A stretch of 64,000 nt of DNA from Streptomyces pacificus (GTDB lineage Bacteria > Actinomycetota > Actinomycetes > Streptomycetales > Streptomycetaceae), in assembly GCF_011766325.1 (NCBI RefSeq), contig NZ_BLLG01000001.1:620001-684000 (forward strand). Reading direction: 5' to 3'. Under the pieces are notes generated by a model, which was not told where the DNA came from, made no database searches, and saw only the letters and a program-made list of their open reading frames with translations. Positions within the stretch are counted from its first letter, which is position 1. Each line of letters begins with the position of its first letter. This document shows, in pieces, positions 1 through 10,195 of this stretch. The translations under genes and the position numbers were made by a program.

Positions 1-1
1 C

Positions 2-526
2 GACAAGACGGCCATGGCCGGACTGGTGCTCGGCACCCGCTACCGCGCCTCGTACGTCTTCGTCGGAGTCGCCGCGGCCTTCGCCGTGCACGTCGCGCTG
101 GCGATCGCGGCGGGCAGTGTGCTGACCCTGCTGCCGCAGCGGCTGGTGCAGGCGGTCGTCGGCGCGCTGTTCCTCGCCGGTGCGGCGATCTTGCTGCTGA
201 AGAAGCCCGACGGCGACGACGAGAGCATCAAAGCCCCATCCGACCAGTCCTTCTGGAAGGTCTCCGGTGCGGGCTTCATGCTGATCCTGATCGCGGAGTT
301 CGGCGATCTGACCCAGATCATGACCGCGAACCTCGCGGCCCGCTACGACGATCCGCTCTCCGTCGGCGTCGGTGCGGTACTGGCGCTGTGGACGGTCGCC
401 GGACTGGGGATCGTCGGCGGGCGGACGCTGCTCACGTACCTGCCGCTGAGGCTGATCACGAGAATCGCGGCGGGGCTGATGCTGGTGCTCGCCGGGCTGA
501 GCCTGTACGAGGCGGTCACCGGCTGA
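2..526 (+). CDS. TMEM165/GDT1 (UPF0016) family cation exchanger, 5' end outside window
   Basis: Integral membrane protein of the GDT1/UPF0016 family, whose members exchange Ca2+ or Mn2+ (in bacteria often Mn2+ export). The reading frame is already open at base 2 and starts D-K-T, the end of the first E-x-G-D-K-T signature, so the true start lies upstream; the ATG at 14 is internal. The second signature, E-F-G-D-L-T-Q, is near residue 100 of the visible part, after a charged cytoplasmic loop (KKPDGDDE). Hydrophobic segments flank both motifs. The second motif has L instead of K/R before T, a mild departure from the family. Family assignment is firm; the transported ion is inferred. Confidence 0.85.
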   Translation, partial: DKTAMAGLVLGTRYRASYVFVGVAAAFAVHVALAIAAGSVLTLLPQRLVQAVVGALFLAGAAILLLKKPDGDDESIKAPSDQSFWKVSGAGFMLILIAEFGDLTQIMTANLAARYDDPLSVGVGAVLALWTVAGLGIVGGRTLLTYLPLRLITRIAAGLMLVLAGLSLYEAVTG

Positions 527-1302
527 GCCCGCACGGGCCCGTCGGCCGAGGGACGGTGCGAGGCGGTGCGGTCCGGGCCCGGACCGGCGCGGCGCGGCGG
601 TGCGGCGGTACGGCGCCGGTACCCGTGGTCCGGGGCGTGCGGGCGGCGCGCCCGCGGGCGCCCCGTTGCCCGCTTCCCCCTCTCCGGCTTTCTCGGTCTC
701 CGCTGTCCCGAGCTCCCTCCTGGGAGTTCGCCCGGACGTCCGGCGTCGGCGGCGTTTCCGTCGGGAGGGTCCGGGTCCGGGTCCGGGTCCGGACTGGCGC
801 GGAAGCGATTTGATTTGTATAGTGAAGGAACAAAGTGGCTTCCGCCCGTACACCCTGACCGGCGGGCGGAAGCCGCTCTGCTTCCAGGGCCCCGGTCGGC
901 CGCCGGTGGTCCCGCTCTCCGGGGCGGATTCCCGGGGGCGACTCGGGCAAGGCGCTCCAGGTCGTCCAGGGGCGCCGGGTGCGACCACGGCCGTGCCGCT
1001 CACGGGCCGGCCGGCCGGCCGGTGGAGGAGGACCGCACCGAGAGCTCCGGGGCCCCCTGCCCCCTGCCCCTGCCCGCAGCGGCAGTCAGCGGGTCCGCCG
1101 GATCCGCCGCCGATGCCGTCCAGCTCACCGGATCCCGGGCGGACGTGCCCCGTCAGCGCGGCTTCCCTCCCTCACACCGCCCGCGGCTATGCGGCCCTGT
1201 CCGGCGCCCGGACGCCAGTCCTCCGCTCGGCGGGCCATAACCGCGCGAAACGCCCACGATGGGAGGAGCGGACGTGTGTGCTGCGGACGGGAGGGCTACG
1301 GC
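527..1302. other. Long gene-free region upstream of the efflux pump, with an AT-rich spot
   Basis: About 775 bases without a convincing gene. It holds four tandem copies of GGGTCC near 768-797, a GGCC-rich run near 1006-1024, and one strikingly AT-rich stretch at 808-834 with a -10-like TATAGT at 818-823 flanked by TTTG (809-812) and CAAA (831-834). That stretch is the best promoter/operator candidate for the pump at 1303, about 470 bases before its start. Confidence 0.5.
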
Positions 1303-3381
1303 ATGGCGCGGGAAGCGAGCACGCCGGCACCCGGCCCCGGAACGGCACCGCGGCCCGGGGAGAGCCGGAGCCGCCGGGGTGTTCTCGTGGCGATCGGCGC
1401 GCTGCTGCTGGGCCTGCTGCTCGCCGCGCTCGACCAGACCATCGTGGCCACCGCACTGCCGACGATCGTCAGCGAGTTCGGCGGCCTGGAGCACCTCTCC
1501 TGGGTGGTCACCGCGTACATCCTCGCCTCCACCGCGGCGACCCCGCTCTGGGGCAAGCTCGGTGACCAGTACGGCCGCAAGAAGCTCTTCCAGACCGCGA
1601 TCGTCATCTTCCTGATCGGCTCCGCGCTGTGCGGCATCGCGCAGAGCATGCCGCAGCTGATCGCCTACCGGGCCGTCCAGGGGCTCGGCGGCGGCGGCCT
1701 GATCGTGCTGTCGATGGCGATCGTCGGCGACATCGTCTCCCCACGTGAACGAGGCCGCTACCAGGGCTTGTTCGGCGCGGTCTTCGGGGCGAGCAGTGTG
1801 CTCGGGCCGCTGCTCGGAGGCCTGTTCACCCAGCATCTCAGCTGGCGCTGGGTGTTCTACATCAATCTGCCCATCGGTGTGGTCGCGCTCTTCGTGATCG
1901 CCGCCGTACTGCACATCCCGGTCCGGCAGGGCCGGCGCACCATCGACTACCCGGGCACGGTTCTGATCGCCGCCGTCGCCACCTGCCTGGTCCTCGCCGC
2001 CTCACTCGGCGGTACCACCTGGGCGTGGGGCTCGCCGCAGATCATCGGCCTGCTGGTGCTCGGGGCCCTGTCCCTGGCCGCCTTCGTCCGCACCGAGCGC
2101 CGAGCGGCCGAGCCCGTGCTGCCGCTGAAGCTCTTCCGGAACCGCACCTTCGCCCTCGTCGCCGTGATCAGCTTCATCGTCGGGTTCGCGATGTTCGGCG
2201 CGCTGACCTATCTGCCGATGTTCCTCCAGGTCGTCCAGGGCGTCACCCCCACCATCTCCGGTGTCCACATGCTCCCGATGGTGATCGGACTGCTGATCAC
2301 CTCCACCCTGTCCGGCCAGATCGCCAGCCGGACGGGCCACTGGAAGGTCTTCCCCGTGGCCGGCACGGCCGTGACCGCCGTCGGGCTCCTGCTGCTCCAC
2401 CAACTGGAGCCGGGCACCCCGACCTGGGAGGTGGGGGCCTACTTCTTCGTCTTCGGCTCCGGGCTCGGCCTGGTCATGCAGGTGCTGGTGCTCGCGGTAC
2501 AGAACGCGGTCGGCTACGAGGACCTCGGCGTCGCCACGTCCGGCGCCACCTTCTTCCGCTCCATCGGCGCCTCGTTCGGCGTGGCGCTCTTCGGGACCCT
2601 CTTCACGGGACGGCTCCGCGGACTGCTCGGCGAAGCGCTCGCCGGGCGGACACTGCCGCCCGGAGCGAGCCCCGAGCGGCTCGCCGACGACTCACACGCG
2701 ATCGCCCTGCTGCCCCCGGGGCTGCGCCAGGCGGTGGTCCAGGCGTTCTCGACCTCCATCACGGACGTCTTCCTCTACGCGGCCCCGGTCGTCGCCGTCG
2801 GCTTCGTCCTCGCACTCTTCCTGCGGGAGGACCCCCTGCGCGGCTCCGTCACCGCGCCCGAGACCAGCCAGACCATCGCCCCCAACCCGGTCCAGCGCTC
2901 CTCGTACGACGAGTGCGCCCGGGCACTGTCCCTCCTCGGCTCCCGCGAGGGACGCAAGGCGGTCTACGCCAAGATCACCACAAGGGCCGGGCTCGACCTC
3001 AGCCCGGCGGCGAGCTGGCTGCTGCTGCGCATCAAGCGCCACGGGCTGGTGGAACCGGCCCGGCTCGCCGAGTCGACCCATGTGCCGGTCAGGGCCGTCA
3101 CCGACGCGTCACGCGAGGTGGAGGAACGCGGGCTGGCCCGGCGGGAGGGCCTGTCGCTGATGCTCACCGACGCGGGCGTGGACGCGACGGCGAAGCTGTC
3201 CGCGGCGCGCGAGGAGTCGCTGGGAGAGCTGCTGGGCGACTGGTGGGGGCCCGACCGGCCCACCGACCTCGTCCAGCTGGTGAAGGAGCTGACCGCCGAG
3301 CTGTCCGGCTCCGACGACGAGCGCCCCGACGGCGGTGAACCGCACCGGGACCACCAGGCCTGGCGCTTCCCGTCGCACTGA
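1303..3381 (+). CDS. DHA2-type MFS drug efflux pump with C-terminal MarR-like winged-helix domain
   Basis: 692-residue transporter. Residues about 25-520 form a 14-helix DHA2 (EmrB/QacA) proton-drug antiporter, with the motif C-like ALDQTIVATALPTI near residue 40 and motif A GKLGDQYGRKK near residue 85. After the last helix (about 515) comes roughly 130 residues of soluble sequence resembling a MarR winged helix: a helical start with SLLGSREGR, then LSPAASWLLLRIKRHG, a recognition-type segment VRAVTDASREVEERGLARR and LTDAGVDA. ATG 1303 is chosen because GGGAGGG lies just upstream and the protein then begins a few residues before the first helix; a longer open frame upstream has no coding character. 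Likely exports amphipathic drugs from the cytoplasm; the substrate is unknown. The attached DNA-binding-like domain is unusual. Confidence 0.85.
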   Translation: MAREASTPAPGPGTAPRPGESRSRRGVLVAIGALLLGLLLAALDQTIVATALPTIVSEFGGLEHLSWVVTAYILASTAATPLWGKLGDQYGRKKLFQTAIVIFLIGSALCGIAQSMPQLIAYRAVQGLGGGGLIVLSMAIVGDIVSPRERGRYQGLFGAVFGASSVLGPLLGGLFTQHLSWRWVFYINLPIGVVALFVIAAVLHIPVRQGRRTIDYPGTVLIAAVATCLVLAASLGGTTWAWGSPQIIGLLVLGALSLAAFVRTERRAAEPVLPLKLFRNRTFALVAVISFIVGFAMFGALTYLPMFLQVVQGVTPTISGVHMLPMVIGLLITSTLSGQIASRTGHWKVFPVAGTAVTAVGLLLLHQLEPGTPTWEVGAYFFVFGSGLGLVMQVLVLAVQNAVGYEDLGVATSGATFFRSIGASFGVALFGTLFTGRLRGLLGEALAGRTLPPGASPERLADDSHAIALLPPGLRQAVVQAFSTSITDVFLYAAPVVAVGFVLALFLREDPLRGSVTAPETSQTIAPNPVQRSSYDECARALSLLGSREGRKAVYAKITTRAGLDLSPAASWLLLRIKRHGLVEPARLAESTHVPVRAVTDASREVEERGLARREGLSLMLTDAGVDATAKLSAAREESLGELLGDWWGPDRPTDLVQLVKELTAELSGSDDERPDGGEPHRDHQAWRFPSH

Positions 3382-5304
<1,923 letters not shown>

Positions 5305-5661
5305 CGCGTTCCGGTCCCCGCCGGTGAGCGGGGTGGCGCAGTGGGCCCGTGTCCGGTGCCTGCGCCTATCCCGAACGGTCCCGAACGGTCCCGAACGGTC
5401 CCGGCCGCCCCGGCTGTCCGGGCGCTCGGCCTGTCCCGGTGTCTGAGCCGTCCGGGGCCCGGCCCGTCCGGAGACAGGGGTCTCCTCCGGAGCGGGCTGC
5501 GACGGTGCGACAGCGCAAACCGGACGCATGGATGACGGGGCAACCGGTCCCCGCCGGCGGTTGTGGACCGTGCCCCGGCGGCCAGCGGGTCCCGCGGAGG
5601 ACGGCCGTCCCGGGACGGCCGTCAGGACCGTCCCGGGCGGGTCGCGGAAGGCTCTCTGACG
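5305..5661. repeat. Convergent intergenic region with triplicated decamer
   Basis: Between gdhA and the convergent heme monooxygenase gene. CCCCGC/GCGGGG arms at 5316-5333 form a weak hairpin just after gdhA. The decamer CCGAACGGTC is present three times in a row at 5371-5400. No gene seen. Confidence 0.55.
5600..5623. terminator. 24-base perfect palindrome, probable bidirectional terminator
   Basis: Arms GACGGCCGTCCC and GGGACGGCCGTC abut with no spacer, forming a perfect 24-base palindrome 38 bases beyond the stop of the minus-strand gene ending at 5662 and about 300 bases beyond gdhA. The position between convergent genes fits a terminator; there is no T-tract, as is common in Streptomyces. 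Confidence 0.5.
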
Positions 5662-6036
5662 TCAGCCCTTCTTCGGTGATGCCTGCTGGACCACCTCGAA
5701 GGACCACAGCGTGGAACCCGTCGCCGCGGGCTTCGGGCGTTCTCCTTCGCCGCTCCCGCCGCTCCCGCCGCTCCCGCCGCTCCCGCCGCTCCCGCCGCCC
5801 TCGCCCCGGTGGGCGGCCTGCATCGGGCCGGACATCCAGTTCTGGAAGTCCTCCTCGCTGCGCCAGCGGGTGTAGACGAGGTAGTTGTCGGTGCCCTCCA
5901 GCGGGCGGAGCAGTTCGAACCACTCGAAGCCGTCCGAGGACTCCACTGCCCCCGCGCGCGCGGCGAACCGCTGCTCCAGGGCCTCCCGCTGCTCGGTGGG
6001 GACGGTCAGCACATTGATCTTTACGACGCTGGGCAC
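5662..6036 (-). CDS. MhuD/IsdG-like heme-degrading monooxygenase with Gly-Ser insert
   Basis: 124-residue ABM-fold protein. The N-terminal 78 residues follow the mycobacterial MhuD pattern closely: MPSVVKIN start, ENS/ESS-x-G-F, LLRP, Y-x-V-x-T/Y-x-W and the W-x-S/N-G-P-x-x-A-A-H block. The heme-handling residues known for MhuD (Asn7, Trp66, His75) correspond to Asn8, Trp67 and His76 here. A Gly-Gly-Ser repeat occupies residues 79-97, where relatives have a short loop, followed by a normal last strand (TGSTLWSFEVV). The GTG start at 6036 is chosen for its GAGAGG ribosome site and match to MhuD; an in-frame ATG further upstream would add an unrelated leader. Predicted cytoplasmic iron release from heme. 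An 8-bp hairpin (6058-6080) lies in the 5' leader. Confidence 0.8.
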   Translation of the reverse strand: MPSVVKINVLTVPTEQREALEQRFAARAGAVESSDGFEWFELLRPLEGTDNYLVYTRWRSEEDFQNWMSGPMQAAHRGEGGGSGGSGGSGGSGGSGEGERPKPAATGSTLWSFEVVQQASPKKG

Positions 6037-6414
6037 ATGACACCTCTCGGGAAACGGAGGCCGGGCACAGCACCCGGCCTTGACCACGTACGAGCAGTCT
6101 CCTACGTCCGCCGGTCAAAGCGTCGTGAGGTCTGCTCGCAGACGTCCGCCCGTGGCGCATCGCAGCCGGTGCGCATCACTCGTCCGCGAGGTCCGTCCTC
6201 GCGTTCGGCGGGTCCGTCGTCGACCGTTCTCGGGGGACGAGCAATGCTGCTGACGGCGGCCGTTCGCGCGCTGTTGTTCCTGACCCCGGCGGTAGCCGGT
6301 CGCCACCGCCGAGGACGGTGTCCGGCGCGGGGCCCCGGGCCGGGGTGGCCGGGGCCGCCGCCCCGTACGGATCTCCCGTACGGACGGCAGTCCACGGGTG
6401 CGACGCGGGCCGGT
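6037..6414. other. Leader and spacer between two minus-strand genes
   Basis: Contains the hairpin AGGCCGGG/CCCGGCCT (6058-6080) in the leader of the heme monooxygenase and a TTGACC -35-like hexamer on the minus strand near 6118. Several open frames cross the region, but none has Streptomyces codon bias or a recognisable family. Confidence 0.4.
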
Positions 6415-7083
6415 TCAGCCCGTGACACGAGCGAGGAGAAGGCCGTCGTAGCCCCGCGCTCCGACGGTCTGGACGGCGGTGGCCGTGAGCCGTGGATGGG
6501 TCGAGACGAGCTCGAACATCCGGCGGGTTCCGACGACGGCGGGGTCCTCGCTGGTCGCGTCGAGGACCGATCCGTCGCGTACGACGTTGTCGACGACGAT
6601 GAGGCTGCCCGGGCGGGACAGCTTCAGTGCCCACTCCACATAGTGCGGGTTGTTGGCCTTGTCGGCGTCGATGAAGGAGAAGTCGAACGGGGCGGCGGCC
6701 TCGGATTCCAGCGCGGCGAGGCTGTCGAGTGCGGGGCCGACCCGTACCTCGACGTTCTCGTCGAGCCCGGCGCGGGCGAGGTTGGCACGGGCCACGTCCG
6801 CGTGCTCGGGGCTGTACTCGAGGGAGACGAGCCGTCCGCCGGCAGGCAAGGCCCGGCCGAGCCAGATGGTGCTGTAGCCCCCGAGCGTGCCGATTTCGAG
6901 GATCCTCGTCGCGCCCTGGGTGAGGGCCAGCAGGTGCAGCAGCTTGCCCTGGTTGGGTGCGACGGCGATCTGCGGCATGCCGGCCGCGTCGCTGTCCGCT
7001 ACGGCGGCCTTCAGCGCTTCGTCCTCGGCAATGAGCAGGTCGGTGAAGTAGGCGTCCACGGCGTTCCATTGCTGTTCAGACAT
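6415..7083 (-). CDS. SAM-dependent O-methyltransferase (CCoAMT/COMT-like family)
   Basis: 222 residues, a typical length for the cation-dependent class I O-methyltransferases that methylate catechol-type hydroxyls. The SAM-binding motif I EIGTLGGYSTIWLGRALP is near residue 65, motif II (LEYSPEH) follows, FIDADKANN (about 135-145) carries the metal-binding Asp, and VVDNVVRDG is the later metal/SAM loop. The ATG at 7083 gives the normal family N-terminus (MSEQQWNAVDAYF); the ribosome site is weak. Stands alone; substrate cannot be told from sequence. Confidence 0.88.
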   Translation of the reverse strand: MSEQQWNAVDAYFTDLLIAEDEALKAAVADSDAAGMPQIAVAPNQGKLLHLLALTQGATRILEIGTLGGYSTIWLGRALPAGGRLVSLEYSPEHADVARANLARAGLDENVEVRVGPALDSLAALESEAAAPFDFSFIDADKANNPHYVEWALKLSRPGSLIVVDNVVRDGSVLDATSEDPAVVGTRRMFELVSTHPRLTATAVQTVGARGYDGLLLARVTG

Positions 7084-7565
7084 ACGGGGAACGTACCCCA
7101 CCTCCGGACTCCCGGCCGCCCGCGGATCCCGTCCCGGCCTCCGGCTCCCCACCGTCCCGCGTCGCGTCGTCCTGCCCTGCGTCGCGCCATCCCCTCCGCC
7201 ATCCCCCCGCCGCCCACTGCCGTTCCCGATCTGCCCTTCACCGTCCCGCGCTGCCTCGCGTCGATGCCGGGGCGGTACGGGAGGGATCGGCTGCCCCCCG
7301 GGGAGGCGGCAGGGCGACGCTCGTCCGGCCCGTCTCAGGGACGGTCCTTCCGCCCGGCCGAACACCCGGTGCCGCCGGTACCGCCGCCTCCACCGGATCG
7401 GCGGCGACGCCCACGACAACGCCCGGGCGGAGTCCACGATCACCCCGTGGAAAACGCCCAACTGCACGAGTCTTGACACGTGTTCATATCCCCTGTGGAC
7501 CATGGGGCCTGCGAGTCGCCGGTCTGCTCGGGTCGCGTGAGCACCTGAGGAAGCGAAGGGAGTCC
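7084..7565. other. Divergent spacer without a gene
   Basis: About 480 bases between the O-methyltransferase and the repeat protein, both transcribed away from it. It is C-rich and imperfectly repetitive (GTCCCG/CCGCC runs near 7110-7210). Open frames here are extensions of neighbours. Both promoters must lie inside, but no clear hexamers were found. Confidence 0.4.
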
Positions 7566-8333
7566 ATGGTGTCGAGGGGCCGATTCGTCCGTGTCCTGCG
7601 GCGTTTCAGAACGACGGGGGTGATGCTGCTGGCCCTGCTCATCGGGGTCTGCGTATCCTCCTCGCCCGCGTACGCCCGTCCGAGCGACGGGCTGCTGGTC
7701 GATCTCCAGGGCACGCACGGCTATTTCACCGTGCTCAGAGGAGACGACGGCCGGCCCGTTCCCATGCCCCGGTCCGGCTGGCGGGCCAGGGAGGGCAGGG
7801 ATGGCCGGATGGTCGTCTATCCGCAGGAGGGGTGGACGTTTGCGGAGGGTGGCGATGGCCGGGTCGTCGTCTATCCCCGGTCGGGCTGGCGCCTGAGGGA
7901 GGGCAGGGACGGGCGGATCGTCGCCTATCCGCAGGAGGGGTGGACGTTTGCGGAGGGTGGCGATGGCCGGGTCGTCGTCTATCCCCGGTCGGGCTGGCGC
8001 CTGAGGGAGGGCAGGGACGAGCGGATCGTCGCCTATCCGCAGGAGGGGTGGACGTATGCGCAGGGTGGCGATGGCCGGGCCGTCGCCTATCCCCGGTCCG
8101 GCTGGCGCCTGAAAGAGGGCGGCGATGGCCGAATCGCCGCCTATCCGCAGGAAGGATGGACCTCCACCAGTGGCGACAGGGCCGTCCCCTACCCCTCGAC
8201 GTCCGGAATACCGCTTTCCCTCCTGTTCTCGAACGCCGGCGACATCGAGCTGGCACTGGCCGTGGAGAGCGGCCTGACTCCCCAGCAGTTCGACGATCTG
8301 CTGCTGATGCGCCACTACCAGCAGGACGACTGA
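7566..8333 (+). CDS. Secreted protein of 18-residue YPxxGW/DGR repeats
   Basis: 255 residues with no family I recognise. Residues 1-37 are a Sec signal peptide: Arg-rich start, hydrophobic core LLALLIGVCVSS, cleavage likely after SPAYA. The mature part contains eight tandem units of about 18 residues, alternating two versions, YPRSGWRLREGRDGRIVA and YPQEGWTFAEGGDGRVVV; the last is degenerate. At DNA level the two-unit block recurs at exactly 108-base spacing (7821, 7929, 8037, 8145). A non-repeated tail of about 45 residues follows (ISLSLLFSN-like, then helical LTPQQFDDLLLM). ATG 7566 is supported by AAGGGAG. The regular W/Y spacing suggests short beta-hairpins, perhaps a cell-wall or glycan-binding solenoid; that is inference. 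Confidence 0.7.
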   Translation: MVSRGRFVRVLRRFRTTGVMLLALLIGVCVSSSPAYARPSDGLLVDLQGTHGYFTVLRGDDGRPVPMPRSGWRAREGRDGRMVVYPQEGWTFAEGGDGRVVVYPRSGWRLREGRDGRIVAYPQEGWTFAEGGDGRVVVYPRSGWRLREGRDERIVAYPQEGWTYAQGGDGRAVAYPRSGWRLKEGGDGRIAAYPQEGWTSTSGDRAVPYPSTSGIPLSLLFSNAGDIELALAVESGLTPQQFDDLLLMRHYQQDD

Positions 8334-8398
8334 TCGCTTCCGCGATCCACAGGGCGCCGGCGACGGCGTGCGCGCCGGTCGGCATGTGCGGACCGGCT

Positions 8399-8590
8399 CC
8401 ACCGGTCGGCCATCTCCACCCACTCAGCCGCCGTCGCCTTGAGCTGGTCCGGGTCGCTCAGCAGCGTGACGGCCTCGGCCCACACGGCGGCCTCAAGCTC
8501 AGCCGCCGGGATCTGCGGATCGTCACACGTCGGCGCGCGGGCGTACGGCCAGGGGCGGTTGTCAGAAGGGCACGCCGGCGCGCTTGGCCA
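8399..8590 (-). pseudogene. Remnant of a large serine recombinase (C-terminal region)
   Basis: Not an intact open frame, but the minus strand from 8590 to 8399 reads continuously through WPYARAPTCDDPQIPAAELE, AVWAEAVTLLSDPDQLKATA and AEWVEMADRW. The pattern Cys, then AAELEAAVW, then LLSDPDQL, is that of the segment after the zinc ribbon in large serine integrases. There is no start codon, no catalytic domain and no downstream coiled coil; the frame ends in Arg-rich non-coding sequence. It is read as a decayed end of an integrated element. Homology is judged by eye. Confidence 0.5.
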
Positions 8591-8807
8591 GGAGCGTAGG
8601 GCGTGGGTTGCTCCGGCGGTGCAGTGAGGTCAAGACTCCCCTCAGCTCTGTGCCGGTCGGGTGCACGCGGGCCGTCTCGGGCGCGACGTTCCACGCCTCC
8701 TCGGCCGAGGCCAGAGCCGGGTCGCGGTCACCCGGGGCGAGATGCGACCTATGACGGCGCGGGCCGCAGGGTGCCGGGGCGCCGGCCCGCCTCCCGCAGG
8801 GCCGGCG

Positions 8808-9815
8808 TCAGGGCGTGCCTGGGAGATCTCCGCCGCGGGAGTCTGCGGGGACCAGGCGGGGGACGAGACGGACATAGGCGACCATCCCGAGGACCTCGAC
8901 CAGGGTCTGCGCGACCACGACGACCGCGGCGACCGCCAGATCGCCGGGCAGCGCCAGGGCCAGGGGGAGGACGACGAGGGAGTTGCGGGTCGCTCCGGTG
9001 AACACGATCGCCCGCCCCGCGGGGGCGTCGAGGCGGAACACGCGGGCTACGGCCAGGCCGGCGAACGCCATGACGACGAGGAACGCCACGTAGAACGGGA
9101 TGACCGCGGCCACGTCGGGCAGGCTGTCGCCGAGTGTGGGGACCTGGGAGGCGACCACGATCAGCAGGGTGGCGCCCATCAGCGGCACCGTCGTGGTGGT
9201 CGCCGCCGCGGAGACCCGCCGTCCGGCCGGCTGGTGGACGGCCCACGCCTGCAGGGCCCAGGCGAGGGCGAGCGGGAAGACGATCAGGATGGCGAACGCC
9301 TCGACGAACGGGCCCACCTCGACGATGTCGGCGAGTCCTGAACCCATGAACAGGTACAGGAACCCCGGGAGAAGCAGCATCTGCGCGACGAGCAGGAACG
9401 GGGTCGCGGCCAGCAGGCGGCGGCTGGAGCCGCCGGCGAGCCCGGAGAAGACGATGACGTAGTCCACACACGGGCACAGCAGCACCAGCAGCACCCCGAG
9501 GCGTACCGCCTGGTCGGAGGGAAGGAATCCGAACATCGCGGCCACCACCAGCGGCACCACCAGGAAGTTCACCACCACCGCTGCGGACAGGAACCGGCCG
9601 TCACGCAGCGAGCGCACCAGTGCGCCCACCGGGACCTGGAGGAAGGTGACGAACAGCAGTGCACCGAGCACCGGGTAGATCGCGTGCTCCAGGCCCGGTC
9701 CCCAGCCGGGCGCCGTCCAGCCGAGGAGCCCGCCGGCGGCCATCGCCGCCAGGTAGATCGCGACCTGGCGGTGCTCCATCCGGTCGACCAGGCCCTCCGG
9801 TCCCCGCTGAGACAC
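8808..9815 (-). CDS. BASS-superfamily permease, arsenic-resistance (Acr3-like) type
   Basis: 335 residues with about ten hydrophobic segments, of the bile acid:sodium symporter/arsenite permease superfamily. The signature LLCPCVDYVIVFSGLAGGS (about residues 105-123) has the conserved Cys of Acr3-type arsenite exporters, in the position where many actinobacterial arsenic resistance proteins read PCTDYVVVF. A second crossing-helix signature, IVFTGATRNSLVVLPLALAL, lies near residue 280. A GTG at 9815 with GGAG eight bases upstream is chosen; an internal ATG at 9779 is possible. There is no arsR or arsC neighbour, so arsenite export is probable but not certain. Confidence 0.75.
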   Translation of the reverse strand: MSQRGPEGLVDRMEHRQVAIYLAAMAAGGLLGWTAPGWGPGLEHAIYPVLGALLFVTFLQVPVGALVRSLRDGRFLSAAVVVNFLVVPLVVAAMFGFLPSDQAVRLGVLLVLLCPCVDYVIVFSGLAGGSSRRLLAATPFLLVAQMLLLPGFLYLFMGSGLADIVEVGPFVEAFAILIVFPLALAWALQAWAVHQPAGRRVSAAATTTTVPLMGATLLIVVASQVPTLGDSLPDVAAVIPFYVAFLVVMAFAGLAVARVFRLDAPAGRAIVFTGATRNSLVVLPLALALPGDLAVAAVVVVAQTLVEVLGMVAYVRLVPRLVPADSRGGDLPGTP

Positions 9816-10150
9816 TCGAACCGCTCCCTCGTGCGCTGTCGGCCGCCTCGAGGCGGCCGTGTGCTCTCATCCTCACAGGCTCCTCTCAGGCCGCCGTGCC
9901 CGGTCCGGCCTGTGAGGACTCCCCCGTGCCCGGTCCGGGCCGCGGATCCCGCCCGGGGAGCGGCCGGGCTGCGGTCCGGGGCGGGCCCCAGGGTGGGCAT
10001 GCCGAGGTCCGCGGCCGGCGACGCTGTGCGGAGTGGCTCCGTCCGGTGTCGTCGCCGTGTGACGAGGAGGAGGGGGAGCCGGCGGCCACCGTGAGGACGA
10101 CCAGGCCGGCGGACCTCCTCCGAGTCCCCGCGCCTGGCCGGGACGCGACG
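9816..10150. other. Spacer between two minus-strand genes
   Basis: No gene seen. A direct repeat GTGCCCGGTCCGG occurs twice (about 9897 and 9926). The region must contain the promoter of the permease at 9815, since a strong terminator (10151-10179) separates it from the gene upstream. Confidence 0.4.
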
Positions 10151-10179
10151 GTACGCCCCGGCACGGGGCCGGGGCGTAC
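10151..10179 (-). terminator. Strong hairpin terminator after the YVTN propeller gene
   Basis: Twelve-base perfect arms GTACGCCCCGGC (10151-10162) and GCCGGGGCGTAC (10168-10179) around a five-base loop, 17 bases beyond the minus-strand stop at 10196. No T-tract. Confidence 0.75.
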
Positions 10180-10195
10180 GCCTGCCGATGCGCGG

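Noticed and set aside
7801..8150. 108-base repeats as a CRISPR array
   Set aside because: The units abut directly without unique spacers and code for protein repeats with a signal peptide.
7440..8423. Long minus-strand open frame opposite the 18-residue repeat protein
   Set aside because: It mirrors the repeats of the plus-strand gene, lacks a signal or ribosome site, and its codon third positions are not Streptomyces-like.
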